Assembly (NCBI GenBank): GCA_965227445.1
Contig: OZ245751.1
Coordinates: 3,596,001 to 3,660,000, forward strand
Length of the DNA: 64,000 nt
Source: DT-110 sp030148525
Lineage (GTDB): Bacteria > Bacteroidota > Bacteroidia > Chitinophagales > Saprospiraceae
Direction: 5' to 3'
Positions 34,963 through 43,246 of the stretch are shown here, piece after piece. The notes under the pieces are model-generated. The model did not search any database. It was not told the origin of the DNA and was given only the letters and a program-made list of their open reading frames with translations. The position numbers and the translations under genes are program-made. The number at the start of each line of letters is the position of its first letter. Within the stretch, counting starts at the first letter, position 1.

Positions 34963-36669
34963 ATGGAACCGATGACCACGGATCAAATGACCCTGCTCGA
35001 CCACTTTTATCACTGGGAAAACCAGCGACCGGAAGAGGTGTTTATGCGTCAACCCTTTGGTCCGCTCTGGACCGACATTACCTGGCGCGAAGCCGGAGCT
35101 ATTGTACGGCGAATGGCCGCTGCCTTGCAACGGCTGGGTCTACAGCCCGGCGATGTGGTGGCCACGTATTCCAAGAATTGCTATCACTGGGTACTGGCCG
35201 ATCTGGCCATCATGATGGGCGGATTTGTGTCGGCTCCCCTTTATCCCAATTTGACGGGGCCCCAGTTGGCGGAAGTGTTGGAACTGAGCGGAGCAAAACT
35301 GTTGTTTGTGGGCAAGCTGGACGATTGGGCAGGGCCCGCCCGCTTTTTGCCGGAAGGCATTCCAACCATAGCCTTCCCTCACTACAATGGAAACGACCGC
35401 GTTGCAGCAGATTATCAGTGGGATGAATTGGTTCAAGCCAGTGCTCCCATTGCCGGTGATCCCAGGCGGAAGCTCGATGAACTATGGACGATCATCTACA
35501 CCTCCGGCACTACGGGAACACCCAAGGGAGTGATGCATACCTTCCGGGCTCCGACGGCACTGATGGAAAACGAACGAACCCACCGCAATCTGCTGATCTT
35601 TGGAGGAGATGACCACCGGTTCTTTTCGTATCTGCCGCTCAACCATATTGCCGAACGGATCATCGTGGAGGGTGCTGCCCTGATGACGGGAGGCACCATC
35701 TCCTTCGCCGAATCTCTCGACACCTTTGCCCGCAACCTGCAGGAGACCCGCCCTACCCTGTTCATGGCAGTGCCGAGGATCTGGACCAAGTTTCAACTGG
35801 GTATTTATGAACGGCTTCCGCCAAAAACACTTCGCACCCTGCTTGGCATACCGGTCGTTAAGAACCTGGTAAAACGGAAGATAAAAAAGGGACTCGGATT
35901 GAATCATGCCCGCATAACCCTCACTGGTGCCGCACCAACACCAGACTCACTCAAAGAGTGGTACCAAAAGCTTGGTATCACCTTGCAGGAAGTGTACGCC
36001 ATGACGGAAAATTGCGGCGGCTGCACCCTTATGCCACGCGACGCCATAAAGCCCGGTACGGTCGGACGCCCGCTGCCCAATGTGAAGGTTAAAATCGATC
36101 CGGAAACGGAGGAGGTCCTGATGTCGGCCCCCTGGATGATGCAGGGATATTTTCGGGATGAGCAACGCACCCGGGAGGTCTTACAAAACGGCTGGCTCCG
36201 CACGGGAGACCGTGGCCATCTCACGGCAGACGGCTACCTGACCCTGTCGGGACGCGTAAATGATACCTTTAAATCGGCCAAGGGCAAATTCATTGTTCCG
36301 GCGCCAATGGAATGGGGATTTGCGGAGAATCCACTGGTGGAACAGGTTTGTGTAACGGGTTTAGCCCTGCCACAGCCCGTAGCCTTACTAGTGCTGTCCG
36401 AGATCGGTAAAGAAAGCGATCCATCAGAAGTCGAAGCCAGCCTGACTGAGACGATGAAAACTATTAATCAAAACCTGTCGTCCTTCGAGCGATTACACCG
36501 TTTGGTAATTATGGACGAGCCCTGGGAGGTAGATAACGGACTGTTGACACCGACCATGAAAATTCGCCGTAATGTATTACATCAACGCTATAACAGCCGC
36601 TTTCAGGAATGGTACCGGCATCCGCAATCTGTTGTGTGGTCCGGTACGACGAAAGCGGTTTCCAAATAA
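34963..36669 (+). CDS. Long-chain acyl-CoA ligase (AMP-forming)
   Basis: This 568-residue ANL enzyme activates a carboxylic acid to its CoA thioester with ATP. It has the P-loop-like motif YTSGTTGTPKGVM (about 176-188), the YAMTEN adenylate motif, GWLRTGDRG, and a C-terminal GLLTPTMKIRRN with the catalytic Lys. Overall layout is that of long-chain/FACL and AtuH-like ligases. Two ATG starts (34963, 34972) are possible. It lies 12 bp after the VLCAD-like gene and would provide the entry acyl-CoA for the pathway from an acid made by the adjacent aldehyde dehydrogenase. Confidence 0.93.
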   Translation: MEPMTTDQMTLLDHFYHWENQRPEEVFMRQPFGPLWTDITWREAGAIVRRMAAALQRLGLQPGDVVATYSKNCYHWVLADLAIMMGGFVSAPLYPNLTGPQLAEVLELSGAKLLFVGKLDDWAGPARFLPEGIPTIAFPHYNGNDRVAADYQWDELVQASAPIAGDPRRKLDELWTIIYTSGTTGTPKGVMHTFRAPTALMENERTHRNLLIFGGDDHRFFSYLPLNHIAERIIVEGAALMTGGTISFAESLDTFARNLQETRPTLFMAVPRIWTKFQLGIYERLPPKTLRTLLGIPVVKNLVKRKIKKGLGLNHARITLTGAAPTPDSLKEWYQKLGITLQEVYAMTENCGGCTLMPRDAIKPGTVGRPLPNVKVKIDPETEEVLMSAPWMMQGYFRDEQRTREVLQNGWLRTGDRGHLTADGYLTLSGRVNDTFKSAKGKFIVPAPMEWGFAENPLVEQVCVTGLALPQPVALLVLSEIGKESDPSEVEASLTETMKTINQNLSSFERLHRLVIMDEPWEVDNGLLTPTMKIRRNVLHQRYNSRFQEWYRHPQSVVWSGTTKAVSK

Positions 36670-36705
36670 CAAAATGATCTGCCGGGCAGACCTAAAACGA
36701 AGAGT

Positions 36706-37533
36706 ATGAAAAGTTTTACCAATAAGGTAGTTGTCATTACCGGAGCCGGGTCGGGCATCGGCCGGTCACTCGCCCGCCAATTTGCCGAACTGGGAGCCCG
36801 ATTGGCCCTTAATGACCGGTCGGCGGATGCCCTGGAAGAGACTACCGAACAGTGCCGGAAACTAGGCGCAACCGTACACCAATCGGCTTTTGATGTCGGC
36901 GAACGGGAAGCCATGTACCAATTTTCCCAAACGGTGGCTGACCAGTACGGACAGATCGATGTAATGATCAATAACGCGGGTATCGCCCTCATGCAGCGCA
37001 AGATCGAATCGACACCTTACGAGGAATTCGAGCGCATTGTCCGCATAAATATGTGGGGTGTTATTTATGGCAGCAAGGCCTTTATTCCCCATCTTAAGGA
37101 GCGGCCGGAGGCAGCATTGGTAAATGTGAGTAGCATCTTCAGCACCTTCGCTTACCCCAATCAGGGCCCCTACGTAGCTACCAAGTTTGCGGTACGCGGA
37201 CTCACCGAATGCCTGCGGCAAGAGCTGGCCAGCTCCCCGGTCTCCGTTCACTGCGTTATGCCGGGGGGTATTGCGACCAATATCATTCGCAATATCGATA
37301 CTGATCATACGGCCGCCCGCGACAAGTTTGCCGGGGTCTTTCAAAAAATGGCGGGTACTACCGCCGAGGAAGCAGCATCGGTGATCATCAAGGGGGTTCG
37401 CCGCGGAAAGAAGCGGATTCTGGTCGGACGGGATGCCCGTCTGGCCGACCGAATCATTCGCTTGCTGCCATCGAGCTATGAGAAGATCCTGTTGCGCAAA
37501 TACGATGTCGATGCCTACGGTCTTGACCAATAA
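36706..37533 (+). CDS. SDR oxidoreductase, candidate alcohol/aldehyde step
   Basis: The 275-residue SDR has the cofactor motif TGAGSGIG, the NNAG motif and the catalytic Tyr156/Lys160 (YVATK). The C-terminal part (KRILVGRDARLADRIIRLLP) resembles SDRs related to fatty acyl-CoA reductase/alcohol dehydrogenase Acr1-like proteins and AtuB-like terpenol oxidation enzymes. Sitting between an acyl-CoA ligase and an aldehyde dehydrogenase, it may oxidise a long-chain or isoprenoid alcohol to the aldehyde. This is an inference from position; the substrate is not visible. Confidence 0.85.
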   Translation: MKSFTNKVVVITGAGSGIGRSLARQFAELGARLALNDRSADALEETTEQCRKLGATVHQSAFDVGEREAMYQFSQTVADQYGQIDVMINNAGIALMQRKIESTPYEEFERIVRINMWGVIYGSKAFIPHLKERPEAALVNVSSIFSTFAYPNQGPYVATKFAVRGLTECLRQELASSPVSVHCVMPGGIATNIIRNIDTDHTAARDKFAGVFQKMAGTTAEEAASVIIKGVRRGKKRILVGRDARLADRIIRLLPSSYEKILLRKYDVDAYGLDQ

Positions 37534-37545
37534 AAATCAGTCTCC

Positions 37546-38976
37546 ATGATATCTACCACTAACCAGTCTATTGATTCATTGCCTGATCTGTTTCACCGAC
37601 AACAGGAGCATCAGTCCGTTCTCCGGTCCACTACTTTCCGGGAGCGCAAGGAGCGCCTGCAGCGCATTGATAATTTTCTGCAAGAAGAGCGACACTTAAA
37701 GGCACTTTCTAAGGCTTTATGGGCTGACTTTCGCAAACCCGAAGCGGAAGTAATGGCTACGGAGGTAATGATTATCCGACAGCAGTATCGGCACATCCGG
37801 CGAAACCTTCGGCGCTGGATGCGCGACCAGGGTATTTCCACCCCCTGGCCACTAATTGGCACCACGTCCTATATTCACTACGAGCCCAAAGGCACTTGCC
37901 TGATTATGGCTCCCTGGAACTATCCCTTTCAATTGGCGGTGTATCCAATTTTGTACGGACTCGCAGCCGGCAATACCCTGGTGGTAAAGCCATCGGAAAT
38001 GGCTCCACACACCTCGGCCTTTTTGCGGAACATGATAAGCAGTTTGTTCCCTCCCGAAGAAGTGGCCGTGGTGGAGGGTGATGCCGAAGTAGCCCAAGCC
38101 CTGCTGGATCTGCCCTTCAATCACGTTTTCTTTACGGGCAGTCCCAAGGTAGGTAAACTGGTTATGCAGGCTGCGGCCAGGCACCTTTCCTCCGTTACCC
38201 TGGAGTTGGGCGGAAAATCTCCTGCCATCGTCGCGCCAGATGCTCCCATAAAAGCCACGGCCGAACGAACGGCCTGGGCTAAATTCCTCAATAACGGTCA
38301 GACATGTATTGCTCCCGATTACGTCTTAGTGCACGAATCAGTTCGCGAAGCTTTTGCGGATGCTTTTTGCGAAAGCATAAAGGCGATGTACGGCCATGAC
38401 CAGAAAACGATACAGGCTTCTCCCGATTACAGTCGCATTATCAATGACCGGCATTTTGATCGATTGCGGTCCTTGCTTGATGATGCCACGAAGGGCGGAG
38501 CAACAACTGTCTTTGGCGGTTCCTATGATGCATCAGACCGCTTTATTATGCCTACCCTGCTCGGGAATGTGTCGTCCGATATGCGGATCATGCAAGAGGA
38601 GATCTTTGGCCCCATCATGCCCATAATCACCTACCGGGAGCCGGAGGAGGCGGTGGAGCTGATCAACCGTCATCCTAAACCACTCGCCTTTTACATTAAC
38701 AGTCGCAATCAGCGTACTATTCGTTATTTCATGGAACACAGTTCGGCGGGAGGCACCCTGGTGAACGATTATATGCTTGGGCTTAGCAACCCTAATTTAC
38801 CGTTTGGCGGCGTTAACCATTCGGGCATTGGGAAATCACTGGGCTTTCACGGTTTTGTGGAATTTTCCAATGAGCGGAGTGTAATTGAACGGCGTTGGGG
38901 CACCCTGAAGCCATTGTACCCCCCATATACCAACTTAAAATCGTCCATCATTCGACTTCTGAGTCGCTGGGCTTAA
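37546..38976 (+). CDS. ALDH3-type (fatty) aldehyde dehydrogenase
   Basis: The 476-residue enzyme oxidises an aldehyde to the acid with NAD(P)+. Glu220 (LELGGKSP) and Cys254 (NNGQTCIAPDY) are the catalytic pair, 34 residues apart as in the ALDH3 family, and the C-terminus has LPFGGVNHSGIGKS and a YPPY motif, then a hydrophobic/basic tail (SSIIRLLSRW) that could touch the membrane, as in mammalian fatty aldehyde dehydrogenase ALDH3A2. ALDH3A2 oxidises phytenal in phytol degradation, which fits the proposed isoprenoid pathway. It sits 12 bp from the SDR before it and 10 bp from the SDR after it. Confidence 0.93.
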   Translation: MISTTNQSIDSLPDLFHRQQEHQSVLRSTTFRERKERLQRIDNFLQEERHLKALSKALWADFRKPEAEVMATEVMIIRQQYRHIRRNLRRWMRDQGISTPWPLIGTTSYIHYEPKGTCLIMAPWNYPFQLAVYPILYGLAAGNTLVVKPSEMAPHTSAFLRNMISSLFPPEEVAVVEGDAEVAQALLDLPFNHVFFTGSPKVGKLVMQAAARHLSSVTLELGGKSPAIVAPDAPIKATAERTAWAKFLNNGQTCIAPDYVLVHESVREAFADAFCESIKAMYGHDQKTIQASPDYSRIINDRHFDRLRSLLDDATKGGATTVFGGSYDASDRFIMPTLLGNVSSDMRIMQEEIFGPIMPIITYREPEEAVELINRHPKPLAFYINSRNQRTIRYFMEHSSAGGTLVNDYMLGLSNPNLPFGGVNHSGIGKSLGFHGFVEFSNERSVIERRWGTLKPLYPPYTNLKSSIIRLLSRWA

Positions 38977-38986
38977 AAGCTATATT

Positions 38987-39775
38987 ATGCCAACCACACT
39001 CATTACCGGCGGATCGAGCGGCATTGGTCTGGAAACAGCTCGCCTGCTGGCAAAACAGGGACATACCCTTTTATTAGTAGCCTTACCGGAGACTGAATTG
39101 GCTTCCGCCAAAAAACAACTGTTGGAAGAAGCGCCGGGGACTCCGATAGAAACGCTGGCCATCGACTTGTCGAAAGCCGACAGTGCTCAGCAGGTATACG
39201 ACTGGGCTCAGACTATCGGCAAACCGATCGATTATCTGATCAATAATGCCGGTTTCGGTACCTGGGGATTCATTGATGATCTGGATATAGAACGGGAAGC
39301 ATCCATGATTCAGTTGCACGTAGGGACCCTCTACCGCCTGACCCGCCTTTTTCTGGCTGACATGCTGCAAAGGGATAGCGGACGCATCGTCAATTTATCG
39401 TCGATCTCCGCCTTTCAGGCCAATCCCATGCTGGCCACATACGGTGCCACCAAGTCATTCGTCCTGCAATTCAGCCGGGCTATTAATCAGGAGATGCGCG
39501 AGCGCAGGAGTCAGGTGCGGGTTATTGCGGTCTGCCCTACCCCCGTTCGGGCTACCGGGTTTCAGTCGGGAGCAGCGATGGAAAAAAGCAATTTATTTAA
39601 GAGCTGGATGGTAACCACACCGCAGGTGGTGGCCAAAAGCATTGTCCGCAGTTTAGATGGACGACGAGATATGGTTATTCCCGGGCGCGGTTTTGACTGG
39701 GTGTACGCCTTAACCAAGCGCCTGCCCGATCGCTGGCAAATATTGATTTCCGGAGCACACCTTAAAACTCAATGA
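38987..39775 (+). CDS. SDR oxidoreductase, DltE-like
   Basis: This 262-residue classical SDR has TGGSSGIG at the N-terminus, NNAG (about residue 85) and the catalytic Tyr152/Lys156 (YGATK). The C-terminal half (VCPTPVRATGFQ...GRGFDWVYALTKRLP) is common in SDRs annotated as DltE-like or estradiol/3-ketoacyl reductase-like. It could reduce or oxidise a keto or hydroxy group in the pathway. It ends 1 bp before the next small membrane protein gene, so both are likely translated from the same transcript. Confidence 0.85.
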   Translation: MPTTLITGGSSGIGLETARLLAKQGHTLLLVALPETELASAKKQLLEEAPGTPIETLAIDLSKADSAQQVYDWAQTIGKPIDYLINNAGFGTWGFIDDLDIEREASMIQLHVGTLYRLTRLFLADMLQRDSGRIVNLSSISAFQANPMLATYGATKSFVLQFSRAINQEMRERRSQVRVIAVCPTPVRATGFQSGAAMEKSNLFKSWMVTTPQVVAKSIVRSLDGRRDMVIPGRGFDWVYALTKRLPDRWQILISGAHLKTQ

Positions 39776-39776
39776 T

Positions 39777-40133
39777 ATGCGCGCACTGCTATTGATTAAC
39801 GGTCTGATCGAATTGGGAGCCGGACTGGTTTTTCTGTTTCTGCCCGGCCTCGTCCCGAGGATTCCGGGGCTGATGATGCTGGAAGATGGGTTCAGCACCC
39901 GATTGCTACTCAGCATGTACGGTACAGTGGCAGCGGTAATGGGCGTTTATTCCCTGGTACTGCTGCGCCATACCCACCGGCAGTCGCTGATGATCGGCAG
40001 TTTGTTCCTGTTTGCCTTATTTCATACTGCGATCGCCCTGAATCAGTTTGGGTTCAATCCCGATGTACGGGCCGGGGTCGTCCACGCCTTAATGGGCATA
40101 TTATTTTGGGGCGTGTATTGGAACAGGAAATGA
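39777..40133 (+). CDS. Small four-helix membrane protein
   Basis: This 118-residue protein has about four hydrophobic segments (residues 4-28, 43-64, 73-90, 97-114) and no charged catalytic pattern. I do not recognise a family with certainty; it resembles small DUF4345-like or DoxX-like membrane proteins. It is the last gene of the tightly packed run, starting 1 bp after the SDR stop. Its presence there suggests a supporting membrane role, for example for a hydrophobic substrate, but nothing in the sequence shows this. Confidence 0.65.
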   Translation: MRALLLINGLIELGAGLVFLFLPGLVPRIPGLMMLEDGFSTRLLLSMYGTVAAVMGVYSLVLLRHTHRQSLMIGSLFLFALFHTAIALNQFGFNPDVRAGVVHALMGILFWGVYWNRK

Positions 40134-40137
40134 TGGT

Positions 40138-40235
40138 CCAGGTTTGAGGTTTGAGGTTTGAGGTTTGAGGTTTGAGGTGTGGGGTTTGAGGTGTGGGGTT
40201 TGAGGTTGAGATTTGAAGTCCATTAGCCTTCGCTG
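40138..40235. repeat. GAGGTTT heptamer array
   Basis: Heptamers of the types GAGGTTT, GAGGTGT and GGGGTTT follow directly after the membrane protein gene (about 40144-40215). It is the first of two adjacent arrays in the 427-bp gap before the ACAD-SCP2 gene. Confidence 0.85.
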
Positions 40236-40250
40236 GGCTTCGGCAGCATT

Positions 40251-40558
40251 GAGCACTGAGCACCGAGCACCGAACATTGAGCATTGAGCACCGAGCATTG
40301 AGCATTGAGCATTGAGCATTGAGCACCGAGCATTGAGCATTGAGCACCGAGCATTGAGCATTGAACATTGAGCACCGAGCATTGAGCACCGAGCATTGAG
40401 CATTGAGCATTGAGCATTGAGCACCGAGCATTGAGCATTGAGCATTGAGCACCGAGCATTGAGCATTGAGCATTGAGCACCGAGCATTGAGCATTGAGCA
40501 TTGAGCATTGAGCACCGAGCATTGAGCATTGAGCATTGAGCATTGAAAACCGAACAAT
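40251..40558. repeat. 44-unit heptamer array (GAGCATT/GAGCACC) abutting the ACAD-SCP2 start codon
   Basis: Forty-four consecutive 7-bp units run without a single indel from 40251 to 40558. Nearly all are one of two types, GAGCATT or GAGCACC; blocks of one to four GAGCATT units are separated by single GAGCACC units. The array ends 2 bp before the ATG at 40561. It therefore replaces any normal ribosome-binding region. Confidence 0.95.
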
Positions 40559-40560
40559 AA

Positions 40561-42105
40561 ATGAATACGAATTATCACTTCACCGAAGAACACAACCTCT
40601 TTCGCGAGGGTTTGCGGGACTTCCTGGACCGGGAGGTGCAGCCGAATATTGATCAATGGGAAGAAGACCGTCGTATCCCCAAGGAATTGTGGCGCAAATT
40701 TGGGGAGATGGGATACCTGGGCCTGAATTACCCCGAAGAATACGGAGGTATGAACGCTGATTTCTTCTTTTCGGTGGTCTTCCTGGAGGAGATTGCGAGG
40801 TGTTTTTCGGGTGGTTTTATGATCACTCCGAGTGTTCAGCAGTACATGGCTACGCCGTACATTTGGAAACACGGTTCGGACTTTTTGAAAGAGAAATACC
40901 TCACCAAGGCGATTGCCGGAGAGTGGATTGCTTCTATTGCGATCACGGAGCCGGGAGCTGGTTCTGATGTCGCCAACATACAGACCAGAGCAGTACGAGA
41001 AGGGGACCACTACGTCGTAAACGGAGCCAAGACCTTTATTACGAATGGCTATTATGGCGACTTTCTGGTAACGGTGGTAAAGACAGACCCCGACAAAGGC
41101 ACCGGTGGTGTTAGTCTGTTGGTGATCGACCGGCAGGCGGAAGGCGTTTCGGCCAGGAAGTTGAAGAAATTGGGATGGCATTCATCGGACACAGCTGAAC
41201 TCAACTTCGACGATGTCCGGGTCCCGGTTGAGAATTTGATTGGCGAGGAGAATATGGGGTTCTATTACCTGATGGGCGGCCTGCAAGTTGAGCGTCTGGC
41301 GGGAGCCATCAGTGCGGTATCGGGGAGTCGGTTGGCGCTGGAATACGCTATGCAGTACATGTCGGAGCGGGAGGCCTTTGGTCGTCCCATTAACAAGTTC
41401 CAGGTGCTGCGGCACCGGGTAGCTCAGATGAGTGCCGAGATTGAGAGCACCCAGGCTTTCATTTACCATTGTGCCCGTTTACACACCAGGGGGGAATACG
41501 CAGTGAAGGAATGTTCGATGGCTAAGTTACTGGCCACCGAATTATCGGATAAGGTCACCTACCAATGCTTACAATTCTTCGGGGGATACGGCTATATGGA
41601 AGAGTACAAAATTGCCCGTATGTTCCGCGACAGCCGGATCGGGACAATTGGTGGTGGCACTTCCGAGATCATGCGGGAGATCATCGCCAAAATGGTCATC
41701 GATGAGCACCAATACGATCATGCCAAACAACCAAAGCCAACTGCCGTAGCAGGGGAGGCTGCGAATGATACAACCATCCAATTACCTAATAAAAAAAACG
41801 GAATACACATGAATTTCAACGAAGTAGTAGATGCTGTAAAATCCCGGGCTGATAATGCGCCCCCCCTCGGGAACACCCTCAAATTTAAGATGGGGGATGA
41901 GCAAGTAATACTGGACGGTACCGGTGATAAAAATACGGTATCTACTGAGGACCGGGATGCGGACTGTACCATTGAGATCTCCAAGGAAGATTTTGGAGCC
42001 TTGCTGAAAGGTGATCTAAACCCCATGAACGCTTTTATGAGCGGAAAAATAAAGGTGAAAGGCGATATGGGCGTGGCGATGAAGCTGCAAAGTTTGCTTA
42101 GTTAG
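40561..42105 (+). CDS. Acyl-CoA dehydrogenase fused to an SCP2 sterol-carrier domain
   Basis: This 514-residue protein joins an acyl-CoA dehydrogenase (about 1-382) to a C-terminal SCP2 domain (about 417-514). The dehydrogenase base is Glu244 in QVERL, the IVD/LCAD-type position, while the YEGT Glu is missing (IGGGT). The SCP2 part shows the family pattern: CTIEISKEDFGALLKGDLNPMNAF and GKIKVKGDMGVAMKLQSLL. SCP2 binds fatty acyl-CoA, phytanoyl-CoA or sterols in a hydrophobic tunnel. The linker (about 383-416) is rich in Pro, Ala and Gln. An ATG at 41809 (residue 417) marks the SCP2 start exactly and could permit separate synthesis. Confidence 0.93.
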   Translation: MNTNYHFTEEHNLFREGLRDFLDREVQPNIDQWEEDRRIPKELWRKFGEMGYLGLNYPEEYGGMNADFFFSVVFLEEIARCFSGGFMITPSVQQYMATPYIWKHGSDFLKEKYLTKAIAGEWIASIAITEPGAGSDVANIQTRAVREGDHYVVNGAKTFITNGYYGDFLVTVVKTDPDKGTGGVSLLVIDRQAEGVSARKLKKLGWHSSDTAELNFDDVRVPVENLIGEENMGFYYLMGGLQVERLAGAISAVSGSRLALEYAMQYMSEREAFGRPINKFQVLRHRVAQMSAEIESTQAFIYHCARLHTRGEYAVKECSMAKLLATELSDKVTYQCLQFFGGYGYMEEYKIARMFRDSRIGTIGGGTSEIMREIIAKMVIDEHQYDHAKQPKPTAVAGEAANDTTIQLPNKKNGIHMNFNEVVDAVKSRADNAPPLGNTLKFKMGDEQVILDGTGDKNTVSTEDRDADCTIEISKEDFGALLKGDLNPMNAFMSGKIKVKGDMGVAMKLQSLLS

Positions 42106-42182
42106 TGGTCCAAGGTTCAGGGTCCGGGGACCAAGGGTGGCACCTTGGCCCGTGGACCTTGGACCGTGGACCTTGGACCTTT
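42106..42182. repeat. GGACCTT-type heptamer array
   Basis: Heptamers such as GGACCTT, GGACCGT and GGTCCAA fill the space between the ACAD-SCP2 stop and the convergent DinB gene. There is no separate terminator visible; the array is partly self-complementary (GGTCC/GGACC) and may fold. Confidence 0.8.
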
Positions 42183-42653
42183 TCAAACCATTTTCCGCAG
42201 TGCCAGTATGGATCCAAAATGCATACCCTCGTGGATGTTGTTGAAATGAATTGCTTCCTCCAGGTTGTGCAGCGTTATACCGAAACTGGTTTCATAGTCT
42301 TTAAAGGCATCCGACATTCGACCTTCCTCTGCCATTTTTCTGGACTTTTTTGGTACTTCCAGCAGTGCTTCCATCAGCTGATAAATTTCTTCCCGGGAAA
42401 TATCTTTCTCTGGTCGGGATCCTTTGCGAAATCGACGAATCCAATCCTCTGAAACTAAAACCTCCGACCCCGACAGACTATGCACCAAGAGCTGTTGGGT
42501 CACCAGAACATGGCCGGCATTCCAGATCAGGTTATTGCTGAAGCCTTCCGGAACGCGGTTTAGTTGGTCCGGTGTAAAGCGTTTTAATATGCCGTAGATG
42601 TTTACCCGGTTTCGCTCCAGGATATCATAAGCAAACAATTGGTGTGTGGTCAT
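42183..42653 (-). CDS. DinB-family protein
   Basis: I choose the ATG at 42653 (156 residues, MTTHQLFAYDILERN), because residues before it in the longer frame look like untranslated sequence. The protein is a four-helix bundle of the DinB/YfiT type with the histidine triad expected for a metal: His in WNAGHVL, and two in HFNNIHEGMH. Members are thiol transferases or stress-induced hydrolases of unknown substrate. It converges on the ACAD-SCP2 gene and is not part of the catabolic cluster. A TTTTTGGCGAAAGC motif lies 49 bp upstream. Confidence 0.85.
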   Translation of the reverse strand: MTTHQLFAYDILERNRVNIYGILKRFTPDQLNRVPEGFSNNLIWNAGHVLVTQQLLVHSLSGSEVLVSEDWIRRFRKGSRPEKDISREEIYQLMEALLEVPKKSRKMAEEGRMSDAFKDYETSFGITLHNLEEAIHFNNIHEGMHFGSILALRKMV

Positions 42654-42877
42654 GGCTGGTTCTTTTCTCTGAAAGGTACGCGTTTTCAAAAATTCGCTGC
42701 CTTTTTGGCGAAAGCCAGATAAGCCCAACGGATACCACAGGATACCCGTCTTTAAAAATAACCTTTATTTAATATGGGGGCTAAGCAGCGTTTTGTACCG
42801 GATAGGAGTCTTGCCAATAAAGGATTTTACCAAAAGGGTAAAACGCAAGGTAATAGCCGAAGAGCTCGATTACCGCC

Positions 42878-42905
42878 TTGAAAGCGAGACAAAGTTCTAT
42901 TTTTG
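42878..42905 (+). promoter_or_regulatory. Promoter of the small membrane protein gene at 42922
   Basis: TTG (42878-42880), a 17-bp spacer and TATTTTTG (42898-42905), a full match to TAnnTTTG, place a transcription start near 42912. That is upstream of the ATG at 42922 but downstream of a TTG at 42793, which supports the shorter reading of the gene. Confidence 0.6.
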
Positions 42906-42921
42906 CTCCAAAAGAGGCTAC

Positions 42922-43227
42922 ATGTACATTCTGTTAGTATCCATAATCATTGGATTGTTCATTGCGATGCTTTTTCTCAACCTGTATTTTCGGTTTCGCG
43001 TACTACGCACCTACCGGAAACTCGTTCAGAACCGCGTGGAATTCGGTGCAAAGCACCTGTTCAATCCCGGTAAAATGGAAGAGGAGATCTACCCAAGATA
43101 CCCGCACATGCGGGAAGAAATCAGCGTTTTCAGTCGCCACATGCGGTATTCCATTCGCATGGCAACGGTACTTATTCTGCTGATCACTTTATTTGGAGCA
43201 GTTCTCATGTACTATCGACAAGGATAA
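42922..43227 (+). CDS. Small membrane protein with two transmembrane helices
   Basis: From the ATG at 42922 the product has 101 residues: a helix at about 2-24 (MYILLVSIIIGLFIAMLFLN), a basic loop (RFRVLRTYRKLVQNRVEFG), an acidic stretch, and a second helix near the C-terminus (VLILLITLFGAVLMY). The open frame extends back to a TTG at 42793, but a full promoter consensus lies between the two, so I prefer the later start. I do not recognise the family. It stands between a minus-strand DinB gene and the oxidoreductase gene. Confidence 0.6.
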   Translation: MYILLVSIIIGLFIAMLFLNLYFRFRVLRTYRKLVQNRVEFGAKHLFNPGKMEEEIYPRYPHMREEISVFSRHMRYSIRMATVLILLITLFGAVLMYYRQG

Positions 43228-43246
43228 CTGAAAACACTACTTGTTT

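Noticed and set aside
40251..40558. Possible CRISPR array
   Set aside because: Units are contiguous 7-mers with no unique spacers, and no cas genes are present.
40054..41181. A 375-residue minus-strand frame with repeated CSMLNAQ and two shorter frames beside it
   Set aside because: They are translations of the heptamer array (7-bp period gives a 7-residue peptide period) extended into the antisense strand of the ACAD-SCP2 gene; no independent coding signal.
19159..42105. Reading the cluster as the plain leucine (Liu) pathway
   Set aside because: A hydroxymethylglutaryl-CoA lyase is missing and there are three ACADs, a racemase, a long-chain ligase, ALDH3 and PECR-like enzymes that leucine breakdown does not need. 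It remains a fallback if the carboxylase proves methylcrotonyl-specific.
42793..42921. Longer N-terminus for the small membrane protein, from a TTG
   Set aside because: A full TTG-N17-TAnnTTTG promoter lies inside it, and the extra residues do not resemble an exported or membrane N-terminus.
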